Made by a program: the position numbers and the translations under genes
Origin: Rickettsia sp. MEAM1 (Bemisia tabaci)
GTDB taxonomy: Bacteria > Pseudomonadota > Alphaproteobacteria > Rickettsiales > Rickettsiaceae
NCBI RefSeq assembly: GCF_002285905.1
Contig: NZ_CP016305.1
Coordinates: 1 to 64,000, forward strand
DNA length: 64,000 nucleotides
Direction of reading: 5' to 3'
Notes under the pieces: model-generated
What the model was told of the DNA's origin: nothing
Seen by the model: the letters and a program-made list of their open reading frames with translations, nothing else
The model's database searches: none
Shown here: positions 38,554 through 47,995 of the stretch, one piece after another
Layout of the letters: each line of letters starts with the position of its first letter
How positions within the stretch are numbered: the stretch's first letter is position 1

Positions 38554-40239
38554 TTACTCCACCACCTCCCCTATTTGCTCTATCGGCTCTAAGCCGTATA
38601 GTGATATCATGCGTTCAAGCACTCTTCCGGCAGTAGGGGCAGCAGTCCAGCCAGCTGTTGCAAAGCCAAACGTTTCTTTAGTAGGTTTTGGCTCATCAAT
38701 CATAATATAGATAACATATTCAGGCTTTGAGGCTGGCAGTAATCCCAAAAATGAAGTAGTACGACTATTTTTAAGATATTTCTTTTTACCAGCATTACTT
38801 GATAATTTCTCAGCAGTACCGGTTTTTCCACCAATCAAATATCCTTTTACCTCTGCCCTTTTACCTGTCCCATCTTTTACCACAGTTCTAAATAACTGCC
38901 TCATTTGCTTTGAAGTATTTTCGCTAAATACTCTTGTCCCTTCAACTTTTTCATCATCTCTTTTTAACAAGGTAAGATCGTATAAAATACCACCATTTAC
39001 GACAGGTAGCATTGCCCTAACAAAATGTAAAGGACTAATTGAAATACCATAACCATAAGACATAGTAGCACTAGTTAATTCATTCCATCTTTTTTCTGAA
39101 GGAAAAAGAGGAGTACCTCGCTCCGGCAATTCTATTTGCACTTGATCTAGCAAACCTAATTTCTTTAAATATTTCCTGAAATTATTTTTACCTACTTCAA
39201 GCATAATCTGACTTACACCGATATTTGAAGAATGCAGAAAAATATCCGGTACACTATGCCACCCTTGTCTTGGGGTATAATCCTTAATCTGAAAACCACC
39301 GACTTTCATATAGCTTATATCATAAGCATCATTCATATTTATTGCACCAGTATCGAAACCGACCGCCATAGTCAAAGATTTAAATACCGAACCTATTTCA
39401 TAAATTCCAAGGCTTGCCATATTAAAAAGCTGTTGAGGCTTTGCAGCACTTGGATAATGTGGATCAAAATCCGGTTTACTAACTAAAGCTAAAATTTCAC
39501 CATTATTAGGATTCGCAATAATACCCACCGCTCCTATAGCACTAAATTGCTTTAAAGTCTTGTCGATCTCTTCGCTCAAGATACTTTGCAACCTAATATC
39601 AATTGATAATTTAAGCGGCTCTTTCTGCTTTCCTGGCTTATTTAAATCAAGATCGGAATTAGTTAAATATTTATCATAAGCAAGTTCGAGTCCGCTAAGC
39701 CCCGCCATATCCCTACCAACATAACCCACGATGTGCGATGATAAGTTAGAAAATGTGTAAATACGCTTTTGTTCTTCTTCAAAATCAAAACCAAGCAACC
39801 CAAGACTCATTATTCTTTCTTGCTGACTAGGCAATAAATCCCTTTTAACCCATATAAAACTTTTATTGGATTTAAGATCAGCAAGTAGCTTAGCCTTGTT
39901 GATATCGGGCAGAATCTCAGCTATTTTTTTTACGGAATTTTCGGGATCAATTACTATTTGCGGATTGGCAAATAATGACGCAGATGGCAAATTTACAGCA
40001 AGCAAATTATCGTTACGGTCGACTATTTCTTTTCTAAACTGGCTATTTTTTTTTAAAGCGTGGAGGTTTTTATCGTAAACATTAGTAGCAACTATTATAA
40101 GCCTGTAAGATAAGGTACAAAAAAGAATAGAAAAAGCACCAATAACTATCAATAATCGGATTTTTGTATTTTTACTACAAACATTCCAAAATATTAAACT
40201 CTTAATATCAGGTTTCCACTTTTCTAAAATCTGTTTCAT
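38554..40239 (-). CDS. ftsI: Septum peptidoglycan transpeptidase FtsI (PBP3-type)
   Basis: FtsI cross-links septal peptidoglycan during division. The 561-residue form from 40239 (MKQILEKWK) is preferred over the 586-residue frame. It has a single N-terminal membrane anchor (about 30-55, IRLLIVIGAFSILFCTLSYRL), a dimerisation domain and the transpeptidase motifs SVFK (GSVFKSLTM), SSN (HSSNIGVSQ) and KTGT (GGKTGTAEK). It closes the mraZ-rsmH-ftsL-ftsI cluster. A 131-bp palindromic repeat separates it from ftsL. Confidence 0.94.
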   Translation of the reverse strand: MKQILEKWKPDIKSLIFWNVCSKNTKIRLLIVIGAFSILFCTLSYRLIIVATNVYDKNLHALKKNSQFRKEIVDRNDNLLAVNLPSASLFANPQIVIDPENSVKKIAEILPDINKAKLLADLKSNKSFIWVKRDLLPSQQERIMSLGLLGFDFEEEQKRIYTFSNLSSHIVGYVGRDMAGLSGLELAYDKYLTNSDLDLNKPGKQKEPLKLSIDIRLQSILSEEIDKTLKQFSAIGAVGIIANPNNGEILALVSKPDFDPHYPSAAKPQQLFNMASLGIYEIGSVFKSLTMAVGFDTGAINMNDAYDISYMKVGGFQIKDYTPRQGWHSVPDIFLHSSNIGVSQIMLEVGKNNFRKYLKKLGLLDQVQIELPERGTPLFPSEKRWNELTSATMSYGYGISISPLHFVRAMLPVVNGGILYDLTLLKRDDEKVEGTRVFSENTSKQMRQLFRTVVKDGTGKRAEVKGYLIGGKTGTAEKLSSNAGKKKYLKNSRTTSFLGLLPASKPEYVIYIMIDEPKPTKETFGFATAGWTAAPTAGRVLERMISLYGLEPIEQIGEVVE

Positions 40240-40280
40240 ATTAATTTGTTTTGTTTCAAGTAGATGCTTTGAAATAAAAT

Positions 40281-40411
40281 ATGGATAGACGAAGTTCAAC
40301 TTGAAAAAGAGCAAGGAGTCTGTAAACCGAAGAGCGGAGCGTACATTTAGTACGTGAGCATCTGAGGATTACAAAGACAACGCAGCCAATTTTTTAAGTT
40401 CAACGAGTATA
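40281..40411. repeat. 131-bp palindromic repeat between ftsL and ftsI
   Basis: The ends AGTTCAACTTGAAAAA and TTTTTTAAGTTCAAC are complementary, and the centre has GAGCGGAGCGTAC/GTACGTGAGC. The same element recurs at 57192-57322, and a deleted form at 14523-14573. Confidence 0.82.
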
Positions 40412-40804
40412 TCATTTCTCTCGGCTTGAAACTGTCTGTATATATTTATTATTTGTAATTCTTTTATGTCTCCGATTATTATTGCTTTTAAAAATATTAA
40501 TATCTTGATCAAATCTAATATTTGAGGCAGTAATCGGTGATAATGGATCTCTTACCATTTGACAAGGTTTCACCGTTTGTAATTCTAAATAAGCAGTTGC
40601 AAGATTTTTTAATCTTGCTGGCGAGATGAGATAAGCTTTTTCTGCTTTCAAAATATGAATATTATTATTTTCGCTATTTATTTGTTTTAAAACACTACTT
40701 AATTGGTAATCAAGGGTTGAAACTCGTTCCTTAATGGTAAACAAGCTGCAAACCGCTACAATTATCACTGGCAATACTAGGTAATGAAATTTCTTAATAC
40801 TCAT
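40412..40804 (-). CDS. ftsL: Cell division protein FtsL-like
   Basis: FtsL links FtsB and the FtsWI septal synthase. The 130-residue protein has a short cytoplasmic start, one transmembrane helix (about 8-24, YLVLPVIIVAVCSLFTI), a coiled-coil region (YQLSSVLKQINSENNNIHILKAEKAYL) and SPARLKNLATAYLELQ. The sequence is poorly conserved, as usual. Identification rests on topology and its place between rsmH and ftsI, 2 bp after rsmH. Confidence 0.82.
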   Translation of the reverse strand: MSIKKFHYLVLPVIIVAVCSLFTIKERVSTLDYQLSSVLKQINSENNNIHILKAEKAYLISPARLKNLATAYLELQTVKPCQMVRDPLSPITASNIRFDQDINIFKSNNNRRHKRITNNKYIQTVSSREK

Positions 40805-40806
40805 AA

Positions 40807-41724
40807 TTATATTTTTTTTGCTGCTCTTAGCTTTGCTGATCTTGCCCTTACATTTAGAGATATCTCTTTATCTGATGGTATTTCCGCTTTATTAGTAATA
40901 ATCTTAAGCCATTTATCTGGGTTCAATATAATATCTTCTTTAGCGTATTTTGACCTTGCTACTGGCTTTTCTGAATTTTCTTTGAAAAAATTCTTAACTA
41001 TTCTGTCTTCTAACGAATGAAACGAAACAATAACTAAACGACCATCTTTTTTTAGTATGTTTTTTACATTCGCTAAGAACTGCTCAAGCTCTCCAAGTTC
41101 GTTATTTATATAAATCCTGATGGCTTGAAAAGTCTTAGTTGCAGGGTCAATTTTACCTTTTCTAAAACCTATGCAGCTACGCACTATATCAGCTAATTTT
41201 CCAGTACTATCAATCCTTGCGGCTTTTCTTACTTCTACAATTTTCTTAGCAATTCTTCGGGAAAAAGTCTCATCGCCATATTTATAAATTACATCCGCAA
41301 GATCTTTTTCTTCTGCGGTATTTATAAACTCTTCGGCACTAAGCCCCTGCCCGCTCATACGCATATCTAAAGGTCCATCATGTAAAAACGAAAATCCACG
41401 ATCTGGTATATCAAGTTGCATAGAAGAAACACCTAAATCAAGCACTATGCCGTCAAATTTTTTTGATTCGAGCTTTGCAAAACAATTACCAAAATTTGTT
41501 TCTACAAAATCAAATCTATCTTTATAATTATGTTTTATCTCTTCTGCTTTCTTAATGACATTTGGATCACGATCCAAAGCTGTGACATAACAATCACAAT
41601 TTTCTAATAACGCTTTACTATAACCACCTGCTCCAAACGTGCAATCTAAGTAGGATTCACCAGTTTTTTGTGCTAAAAACTTCAGCATCTCGTTTAACAT
41701 TACGGGTATATGAGGCTGTTGCAT
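40807..41724 (-). CDS. rsmH: 16S rRNA C1402 N4-methyltransferase RsmH
   Basis: RsmH (MraW) methylates C1402 in the 16S decoding centre. The 305-residue protein from 41724 ([17 protein letters not shown]) shows the SAM site YLDCTFGAGGYSKALLE and family motifs LDLGVSSMQLDIPDRGFSF and IVSFHSLEDRIVKNFF. Its start overlaps the mraZ stop as TGATG, so the two are translationally coupled. The longer frame to 41811 lies within mraZ and is rejected. Confidence 0.96.
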   Translation of the reverse strand: MQQPHIPVMLNEMLKFLAQKTGESYLDCTFGAGGYSKALLENCDCYVTALDRDPNVIKKAEEIKHNYKDRFDFVETNFGNCFAKLESKKFDGIVLDLGVSSMQLDIPDRGFSFLHDGPLDMRMSGQGLSAEEFINTAEEKDLADVIYKYGDETFSRRIAKKIVEVRKAARIDSTGKLADIVRSCIGFRKGKIDPATKTFQAIRIYINNELGELEQFLANVKNILKKDGRLVIVSFHSLEDRIVKNFFKENSEKPVARSKYAKEDIILNPDKWLKIITNKAEIPSDKEISLNVRARSAKLRAAKKI

Positions 41725-42176
41725 CAATTCGTATTCCTTAAAGTTAAACGTTTCTCGTGAGCAAGTTTTTGAGCAGAAGCTAAATAATCTTTGAAATTCT
41801 GCGGTTGCCAAATCTCAAAAATCACTCCTTTACCTACAAAACATACTTGATCTTCAATACCCGCATGCTGCATTAAAGATGCAGGCAATATTACTCTGCC
41901 CTCCCCATCAAATGAAAGCTGTACAGCTTCGCCAAATATTATAGTCTCAAAAGCATCACGCTCTTCAGAATACGGATCAAGCGACTCAATCATCTGTCTT
42001 AGTTTCTCAATATGGGATATACCGCAAGCTTCTATACAATTATTTCTAATAGACGGATAAGCAATTATCCCATTAAATACTTCTTTCCCTAATACCGCTC
42101 GATAATTCGCCGGTACTGATACCCTACCCTTTTTATCAATATTAATATTGATAAATTTCGATAAAAATATATTCAT
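41724..42176 (-). CDS. mraZ: Transcriptional regulator MraZ
   Basis: MraZ is an AbrB-like DNA-binding protein that represses the division and cell-wall operon it heads. The 150-residue protein has both MraZ half-domains ([17 protein letters not shown] and [19 protein letters not shown]). It is the first gene of the cluster. Four TGGG/TGGT units at 10-bp spacing just upstream fit the known type of MraZ binding box. An IS200-like element begins 95 bp upstream of the start. Confidence 0.95.
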   Translation of the reverse strand: MNIFLSKFININIDKKGRVSVPANYRAVLGKEVFNGIIAYPSIRNNCIEACGISHIEKLRQMIESLDPYSEERDAFETIIFGEAVQLSFDGEGRVILPASLMQHAGIEDQVCFVGKGVIFEIWQPQNFKDYLASAQKLAHEKRLTLRNTN

Positions 42177-42210
42177 TGGTATTATTTGGGTTATCTTGGG
42201 ATTTAATGGT
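42177..42210. promoter_or_regulatory. Candidate MraZ boxes upstream of mraZ
   Basis: On the plus strand TGGT (42177), TGGG (42187), TGGG (42197) and TGGT (42207) recur with exact 10-bp periodicity directly before the mraZ start. E. coli MraZ binds TGGG repeats spaced this way in the mraZ leader. The orientation and relevance here are inferred. Confidence 0.5.
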
Positions 42211-42271
42211 AAATTACAGGATATTATAGGAATTAACCTAAGTCAAGGGATTTTAGTGTATAGAATTTAAA

Positions 42272-42832
42272 CTAAACAACCCTCAGCTATAAGCTGAGGG
42301 GTTATAAAGTGGAATCGATTAGAAATCGATCATCATTCACAGGTTCACCTTCCTGTTCATCAATATAGTGCTGTATCATTTCATCAGTTATATTACCTGA
42401 ACTGACTGCCATATAGCCCCTAGCCCACAAATGATTGCCCCAAAATTGTTTTCGTAAATGAGTAAATTCTTGCAATAAAATTCTTGAGCTAATGCCTTTT
42501 AAATACTGTACTAACTTGCTAAGAGATATTTGCGGCTTATATGAGATAAACATATGTACGTGATCACATGATATTTTCCCTGAAATTATATGTACTTCAT
42601 GTTCCATACAAATCTGCCTCAGTAAATCTCTAGTCCTTTCCGATACTTTGCCTATCAATATTCTCTTCCTATATTTTGGTATCCATATAAGATGCACTTT
42701 TAAATCATACTGACTATGACTATTCTTTCTATAACTTCTCATATTTCTTGATATAAATTCATTGCTAAAGCAATTTCATTATATCTTCCCTTCGCCTAAA
42801 GGCGAGGGATTTTTGATCCCCGAAGGGGGACA
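42272..42832 (-). mobile_element. IS200-like element, copy F
   Basis: Complete 561-bp copy between mraZ and a toxin-antitoxin remnant. It seems to have removed or separated the 5' part of the antitoxin gene. Confidence 0.95.
42302..42742 (-). CDS. tnpA: IS200-like TnpA transposase (Y1 HUH)
   Basis: Intact 146-residue TnpA of the main group, with both catalytic motifs. Confidence 0.95.
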   Translation of the reverse strand: MRSYRKNSHSQYDLKVHLIWIPKYRKRILIGKVSERTRDLLRQICMEHEVHIISGKISCDHVHMFISYKPQISLSKLVQYLKGISSRILLQEFTHLRKQFWGNHLWARGYMAVSSGNITDEMIQHYIDEQEGEPVNDDRFLIDSTL

Positions 42833-42872
42833 TTAATTGACTTGAAATATAAAATGAAGTAGATAAAATTAG

Positions 42873-43058
42873 TTTAAAAAATTAAGGATTTTTAAATTAA
42901 AAGTTGATGATATTATTAATGAAAAAACAAGTTCTTTGGAACTATCTAAAACAGATAAAGAGAATGAAAAACGTAAACCTGGATATTGGGAAAGGAAAGT
43001 AGTTATAAAAGAAGATTTTGATCAATTACCTGACGATTTTATGGAGTTTTTCAAATAA
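42873..43058 (+). pseudogene. Antitoxin C-terminal remnant (Phd/YefM or similar)
   Basis: An open stretch without a start codon ends KPGYWERKVVIKEDFDQLPDDF then MEFFK, a typical acidic C-terminal toxin-neutralising tail of Phd-like antitoxins. A TAG lies at 42870-42872 and an IS200-like element ends 37 bp further upstream, so the DNA-binding N-terminus is gone. It sits 2 bp before the toxin gene. Confidence 0.65.
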
Positions 43059-43060
43059 TT

Positions 43061-43477
43061 ATGATTAAATATTTACTAGATACCCATATTTTATTACGAT
43101 GGCTAAATAACAATAAGGTTTTACCAATTAGTATAATAGAAATTATAGCTAATCCCAATAACATAATTTTTGTAAGTAGTGTAAACACATCGGAAATTAC
43201 TATTAAAAAATCTTTAGGAAAACTAGAAGTTCCAGATGATTTAGAAGAAGCTATTGAAGCTAATAAATTCCAAAAATTACCTATTACTATTGAACATAGC
43301 ACTTACATCACAAATTTACTTTCTTATCATAGAGATCCATTTGATAGGCTATTAATTGCACAAGCAATAGTAGAAAAACTAACCTTATTAACTCTTGATA
43401 CTCAAATGCTTAAATATTCTACACATATAGAAAAACTAAACTGGTTTTTTCTAAACTTAACTTTATTCTTCGCTTAG
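43061..43477 (+). CDS. PIN-domain toxin (VapC-like)
   Basis: The 138-residue PIN-domain ribonuclease has conserved acidic residues at D7 (YLLDTHILL), E45 (NTSEITIKKSLGKLEVP), D92 (HRDPFDRLLIAQA) and D113 (LLTLDTQML). The group normally cleaves RNA and is kept in check by the adjacent antitoxin, which here is truncated. The last 20 or so residues overlap the opposing MFS fragment and look non-native, so the toxin may be mildly altered. Confidence 0.82.
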   Translation: MIKYLLDTHILLRWLNNNKVLPISIIEIIANPNNIIFVSSVNTSEITIKKSLGKLEVPDDLEEAIEANKFQKLPITIEHSTYITNLLSYHRDPFDRLLIAQAIVEKLTLLTLDTQMLKYSTHIEKLNWFFLNLTLFFA

Positions 43478-44123
43478 CATCAATAAAATCAGGTGTTTCT
43501 TTAAGTGTTGTACGTGCCATAGTACCGGTAATTGCAACTAATGCTCCGAACAAGAAAGCATAACGCCAATTTAAATTTCCGGAAGTTACAATAGTAGCAA
43601 CACCAAGTGCGACTAATACCCCTAAAGTACCAAAGAGGGTAATTAACGCTACAGCAGGATACTGCACTGGAGGCTTTACCATCTCTGTAATATAAAGTTC
43701 AGCCCCCCCTGTAACTTCGGTAGCAGAAGATATACCTTGCAACCCTCTAAGAAGAGTAATAAGCACTGTTGCAGTAAAACCTATTTCCTCATAAGAAGGT
43801 AGAACAACTATACCTATACAAGTACCTACCATCATTATGGTTGTAATTATAATTGTTGGTTTACGTCCAATATTATATCCAATCCAGCCAAATAATAAAG
43901 CTCCAAATGGTCTAAATACAAATGTTGAACAATAAGCAAAAGCAGATAATACTTTTACTGAATAAAGATTATCTGGAGAGAAAAATATTGTATTAAGTAG
44001 CACAGCCATATGAACATATAGCATCAAATTAACATATTCTAAGAAAGTTCCTATAGATAGTAAACTTATTGCTTGTTTTTGATTTTTGGTTAAACTTCTT
44101 TGCTCTTTTTGATATCCTAACAT
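43419..44123 (-). pseudogene. N-terminal half of a ProP/MHS-type MFS transporter
   Basis: The frame from 44123 (MLGYQKEQRSLTKNQKQAISLLSIG) encodes about 234 residues covering roughly the first six helices, with the loop signature GWIGYNIGRKPT. It ends abruptly after ETPDFIDAKRRIKLSLEKTS, where the paralog at 35778 continues for over 200 residues. The break coincides with the 3' end of the PIN toxin gene, so a rearrangement joined the two. A half transporter is unlikely to function. Confidence 0.85.
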
Positions 44124-44196
44124 AACTTCCTTATAAAAAATAAACTGCAAAAAGAGTTATATTTTTTTATATGGAAGTCAATAAAAAAGTAAAAAA

Positions 44197-44859
44197 TTAG
44201 CAAGAAATATTTACAAAACTTAAAGCTTCTTTAACTAATGGAATAGTTATTTTTCTCTTAGAAGTTAACGCAAAGTTATTGATATACTCTAATATTTCTA
44301 AAATTTTGTTATATTCTCTAGGCAAATTCACTAATAAAAAATCTATTACTATTTGTGATATTGTTACAGAAGATGTAGCAAAATGTTTAAATATTAAAAT
44401 TTTAATTAATTCATCGTCAGGAGGACAAAGCAGAACATTTAATATAGAATTAATACGTGATGATAGATCAGGTAAGGTAAAATTTTTACCTTTATTATTA
44501 GATGTAAGTAAAAGATATTTTTGCTTTTCATTAATAAGATTAAATAGATGAAGCAATGCTGTTTCCTGCCAATTTTCTATATCCTCAATAATGAAAGCAT
44601 TATGATTTGCTAAAATCTTATCATCAAAAAAAATATCTTTAATTACATAAGCATTACTTAAATTTTGCCATATTTTGGTTAGATAGGTTTTGCCTGAAGA
44701 GGCAGGACCCTTTATTAGTAAAGTAAACTTATAAGGATTAACGCCAAAGCTATTCTGCCAATTTTGTAAAGCATTATAAGCTAAGGCATTAAATTCAGAA
44801 ACAATAAATTCCTCAGGATGATATTTTGAAGAATTATTAAAAGGAAATATATATTGCAT
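44197..44859 (-). CDS. DnaA-like regulatory protein (Hda/HdaA family)
   Basis: The 220-residue AAA+ protein resembles DnaA domains III-IIIb, as in Hda. It has an N-terminal YIFPFNNSSKYHPEEFIVSEFN, Walker A GPASSGKTYL (about 51-60), Walker B AFIIEDIENW, and a sensor region LLTSNNKG. Hda with the sliding clamp converts DnaA-ATP to DnaA-ADP and prevents re-initiation. The clamp-binding motif expected at the N-terminus may be QYIFPF. The DnaA DNA-binding domain is absent. Confidence 0.82.
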   Translation of the reverse strand: MQYIFPFNNSSKYHPEEFIVSEFNALAYNALQNWQNSFGVNPYKFTLLIKGPASSGKTYLTKIWQNLSNAYVIKDIFFDDKILANHNAFIIEDIENWQETALLHLFNLINEKQKYLLLTSNNKGKNFTLPDLSSRINSILNVLLCPPDDELIKILIFKHFATSSVTISQIVIDFLLVNLPREYNKILEILEYINNFALTSKRKITIPLVKEALSFVNISC

Positions 44860-44870
44860 TTATTGAATAT

Positions 44871-45172
44871 GTCATCCCGTAGCTTGTCCACGGGATCCAG
44901 AAAAATAATTTAAAAATGTAGGTTATCAATATTTTTTACTGGATACCATGACGATGTCGATGTTGTTGCATAGCTCCAAAAAAGCACTTGGTATCATCCC
45001 GTGGCTTGTCCACGGTATGACACCTCGGATGTTTTTCGATCCACACGGGCAATGCCACGAGCAAAGCGAGTGCGGCAATCTCATTTTATTATCCTGAGAT
45101 TGCTTTGTCAAAACTTACAGTTTTTCCTCGCAATGACGATTACTAGATCCTGTGGACAAGCCACGGGATGAC
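44871..45172. repeat. Intergenic palindromic repeat cluster downstream of thrS
   Basis: Nested inverted repeats (GTCATCCCGTAGCTTGTCCACGG at the left, CCTGTGGACAAGCCACGGGATGAC at the right, a GCAATCTCA/TGAGATTGC unit inside) fill the gap. No gene is seen. Confidence 0.75.
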
Positions 45173-45174
45173 AG

Positions 45175-47082
45175 CTAAATATACTTACTATTCTCTTCTT
45201 TAACTAGCTCTATCAACTGCTCGATTGATAATACTTCCTGCTCGGTAGTTCCAAGTCTTCGAATAGTTATTTGTTTATTCTCTTTTTCTTGTTTTCCAAT
45301 TACCGCAATCATTGGTACTTTCTGGTTAGAAAATTCACAAATTTTATAGTTAATTTTATCGGGTGATATATTAATATCAACTCGCACGCCACTCTCAATT
45401 AAAGCTTTTTGTACTTCTAAAGCATAATCGTTTAAATCACTTGTAATAGTAGCTATTGCAACCTGTACAGGAGCAAGCCATAAAGGAAAACGCCCAGCAT
45501 ATTCTTCAATTAATATCCCAATAAAACGTTCAAGCGAGCCAAGTATTGCTCTATGTAACATCACAGGTCTTTTTTTCTCACCACTTGCTGCAACATAGCT
45601 AGCATCTAAACGCTCAGGCAAAACAAAATCTATTTGCAGAGTTCCACATTGCCATTGACGCCCTATTGCATCGGTTAACACAAATTCAAGCTTAGGACCA
45701 TAAAAAGCACCCTCGCCCAGGTTTAGTGTATAGCTATAACTGGCTTTCTCTACTGCCTCTTTTAGAGCATTCTCAGCCTTATCCCAAGTCTCATCGCTAC
45801 CAGCTCTAACCTCCGGTCGATCAGAGAATTTTACTTTTATATCAGTAAAACCGAAATCCTTATAAATCTCTGTCAGTAACTTACAAAAGCTAACTGTTTC
45901 CTCAGTAATTTGTTCCTCGCTGCAAAATATATGTGCATCATCCTGCACTAAACTTCGCACTCTCATTAACCCGTGTAAAGCACCTGACGCCTCATTACGA
46001 TGGCATAAGCCAAACTCAGACATACGAAGCGGCAAATCTCGATAGCTCTTAATACCCTGCTTAAAAATCTGTACGTGACAAGGGCAGTTCATCGGCTTTA
46101 AAGCAAGCGTCTTGTCGTCTGTTTCTAAAGCAAACATATCATCACGGAATTTTTCCCAATGCCCCGAAAGCTCCCAAAGACTCTTATCAACTAAAACAGG
46201 GGTCTTAACCTCAATATAACCGTTCTTACGAATCTTTCTTCTAATATATTGCTCAATAGTATTATATACACTCCAACCCTTATCATGCCAAAATACCATT
46301 CCTTGAGCTTCTTCCTGAAAATGGAATAGATCAAGTTCTTTTCCTAATTTTCTATGGTCACGCTTTTCAGCTTCTTCAAGCATGAATAAATAACTATCTA
46401 GCTGCTCTTTAGTAGCCCAAGCCGTACCATATATACGCTGCAACATCTCATTTCGGCTATCACCACGCCAATAAGCTCCCGCAACTTTCATCAGTTTGAA
46501 ATGTTTAACAAAGCTGGTAGATGGAGCGTGTGGACCTCGGCATAAATCAATAAAGTTACCTTGCCTGTACAAACTAATAGGCTCATTTGACGGGATGGAA
46601 GCAATAATTTCAGCTTTATAATGCTCACCTATCGATTTAAAGAACTCTACAGCCTTTTCCCTATCCCACAATTCTCTTATTACTTTCTCATTCTGTTTAG
46701 CAAGCTCATGCATCTTAGCTTCTATAACCGCTAAATCATCAGTAGTAAAAGGTTTATCCCTAACAAAATCATAGTAATAACCATTTTCAATAGCAGGACC
46801 GATTGTTACTTGCGTTTCAGGAAATAATTCTTTTACTGCTTCCGCTGTTAAATGTGCAGCATCATGCCTTATAACTTCAAGACATTCAGGATCTTTAACA
46901 GTCAAAATACGCAATTTACAATCACTATCAATTTGAGTACTTAAATCTTTAAGCTCACCATTAATCTCAGCAATCATTGCTGCTTTAGCAAGCGATGTTG
47001 AAATAACTACCGCTATCTCAAATGCGGTAATATTCTTTTCAAACTGTTTTACACTCCCATCAGGGAAAGAAATATTTATCAT
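45175..47082 (-). CDS. thrS: Threonyl-tRNA synthetase
   Basis: ThrRS charges tRNA-Thr and edits misacylated Ser. The 635-residue protein is full length, with an N-terminal TGS domain ([17 protein letters not shown]), the editing domain with [12 protein letters not shown], a class II catalytic core ([46 protein letters not shown]) and a C-terminal anticodon-binding domain. The zinc-binding Cys of MNCPCH is present. It follows purC by 13 bp and is probably co-transcribed. Confidence 0.97.
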   Translation of the reverse strand: MINISFPDGSVKQFEKNITAFEIAVVISTSLAKAAMIAEINGELKDLSTQIDSDCKLRILTVKDPECLEVIRHDAAHLTAEAVKELFPETQVTIGPAIENGYYYDFVRDKPFTTDDLAVIEAKMHELAKQNEKVIRELWDREKAVEFFKSIGEHYKAEIIASIPSNEPISLYRQGNFIDLCRGPHAPSTSFVKHFKLMKVAGAYWRGDSRNEMLQRIYGTAWATKEQLDSYLFMLEEAEKRDHRKLGKELDLFHFQEEAQGMVFWHDKGWSVYNTIEQYIRRKIRKNGYIEVKTPVLVDKSLWELSGHWEKFRDDMFALETDDKTLALKPMNCPCHVQIFKQGIKSYRDLPLRMSEFGLCHRNEASGALHGLMRVRSLVQDDAHIFCSEEQITEETVSFCKLLTEIYKDFGFTDIKVKFSDRPEVRAGSDETWDKAENALKEAVEKASYSYTLNLGEGAFYGPKLEFVLTDAIGRQWQCGTLQIDFVLPERLDASYVAASGEKKRPVMLHRAILGSLERFIGILIEEYAGRFPLWLAPVQVAIATITSDLNDYALEVQKALIESGVRVDINISPDKINYKICEFSNQKVPMIAVIGKQEKENKQITIRRLGTTEQEVLSIEQLIELVKEENSKYI

Positions 47083-47095
47083 TTTTTATTCTAAC

Positions 47096-47806
47096 TTATT
47101 TTTCTTTTAAACGATCAGCTATTAATTTATATGATTCATAAGCTTTAGCTGGTTTTTTTTCTAGCAATTCAAATCCTAGTCTTTCATTACTATTAATGTG
47201 CCATAATTTACAAGTATCAGGGCTAATTTCATCAGTTAACATTACCAAAGATTCTTCACCAGTAAATACCCGTCCAAATTCAAGGCTGCATTCAACAAGC
47301 CTAATACCGATGCCGATAAATAAACCGCTTAGGAAGTCATATATACGCAAAGCTTGCTTATTAACTGTATTAATTTCATCTTTAGTTAACCAACCAAAAT
47401 TTAATATTTGATGTTCATTAACTATCGGATATTTAAACTCACGACTTTTTACTTTAAAGTCAATTATTGGCTTATCAAATACAAAGCCTTCATCCATGCC
47501 AAATTCTTTTACAAACCTACCGCACGCAACAGAAGATACAACTACTTGCAGAGGAAACATCTCAACATATTGAATTAATTGCTCTCTCATATTTAGCTTT
47601 TCAATAAAATGATTTTCAATGCCAATCATTTCAAGCTTATTCATTACAAAAGAAGAGATATTATTATTAAGCACTCCTTTGCCTGATACATCAATAATTT
47701 CACCATTTTCTAAAGTAGCTCTATCAGAAAAAGCCATTACAAGCAAAAACTCTTCTTCAGAAGTATATAGGGTTTTGCTTGAACCTTCATATAGTTTTTT
47801 TTTCAT
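47096..47806 (-). CDS. purC: SAICAR synthetase (PurC)
   Basis: PurC joins CAIR and aspartate in purine synthesis. The 236-residue protein has family motifs KKLYEGSSKTLY, GIRLVECSLEFGR and LTDEISPDTCKLW. No other purine gene is nearby. Rickettsia lack the full pathway, and a solitary purC is known in the genus, so its present role is unclear. It is upstream of thrS in the same direction. Confidence 0.95.
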   Translation of the reverse strand: MKKKLYEGSSKTLYTSEEEFLLVMAFSDRATLENGEIIDVSGKGVLNNNISSFVMNKLEMIGIENHFIEKLNMREQLIQYVEMFPLQVVVSSVACGRFVKEFGMDEGFVFDKPIIDFKVKSREFKYPIVNEHQILNFGWLTKDEINTVNKQALRIYDFLSGLFIGIGIRLVECSLEFGRVFTGEESLVMLTDEISPDTCKLWHINSNERLGFELLEKKPAKAYESYKLIADRLKEK

Positions 47807-47832
47807 ATATTATTTTTAAAAATTTATTTAGC

Positions 47833-47939
47833 GTCATTGCGAGGAAAAACTACAAGTTTTGTACGTGTGCAATATAGTTAAAAAATGCTATAAACCAGCA
47901 CCTCTAACTGGATCCCGTGAATAAATCACGGGATGACAG
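47833..47939. repeat. Palindromic repeat between hisS and purC
   Basis: Imperfect inverted repeat: GTCATTGCGAGGAAAAACTACAAG at the left, TAAATCACGGGATGAC at the right. It appears to be a hybrid of two repeat subfamilies, because the two ends do not match each other well. Confidence 0.6.
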
Positions 47940-47995
47940 GGTGGGAATGATCCACGCAGGCAATGCCCCTTTGTACAATAATATATAAAAGAAGT

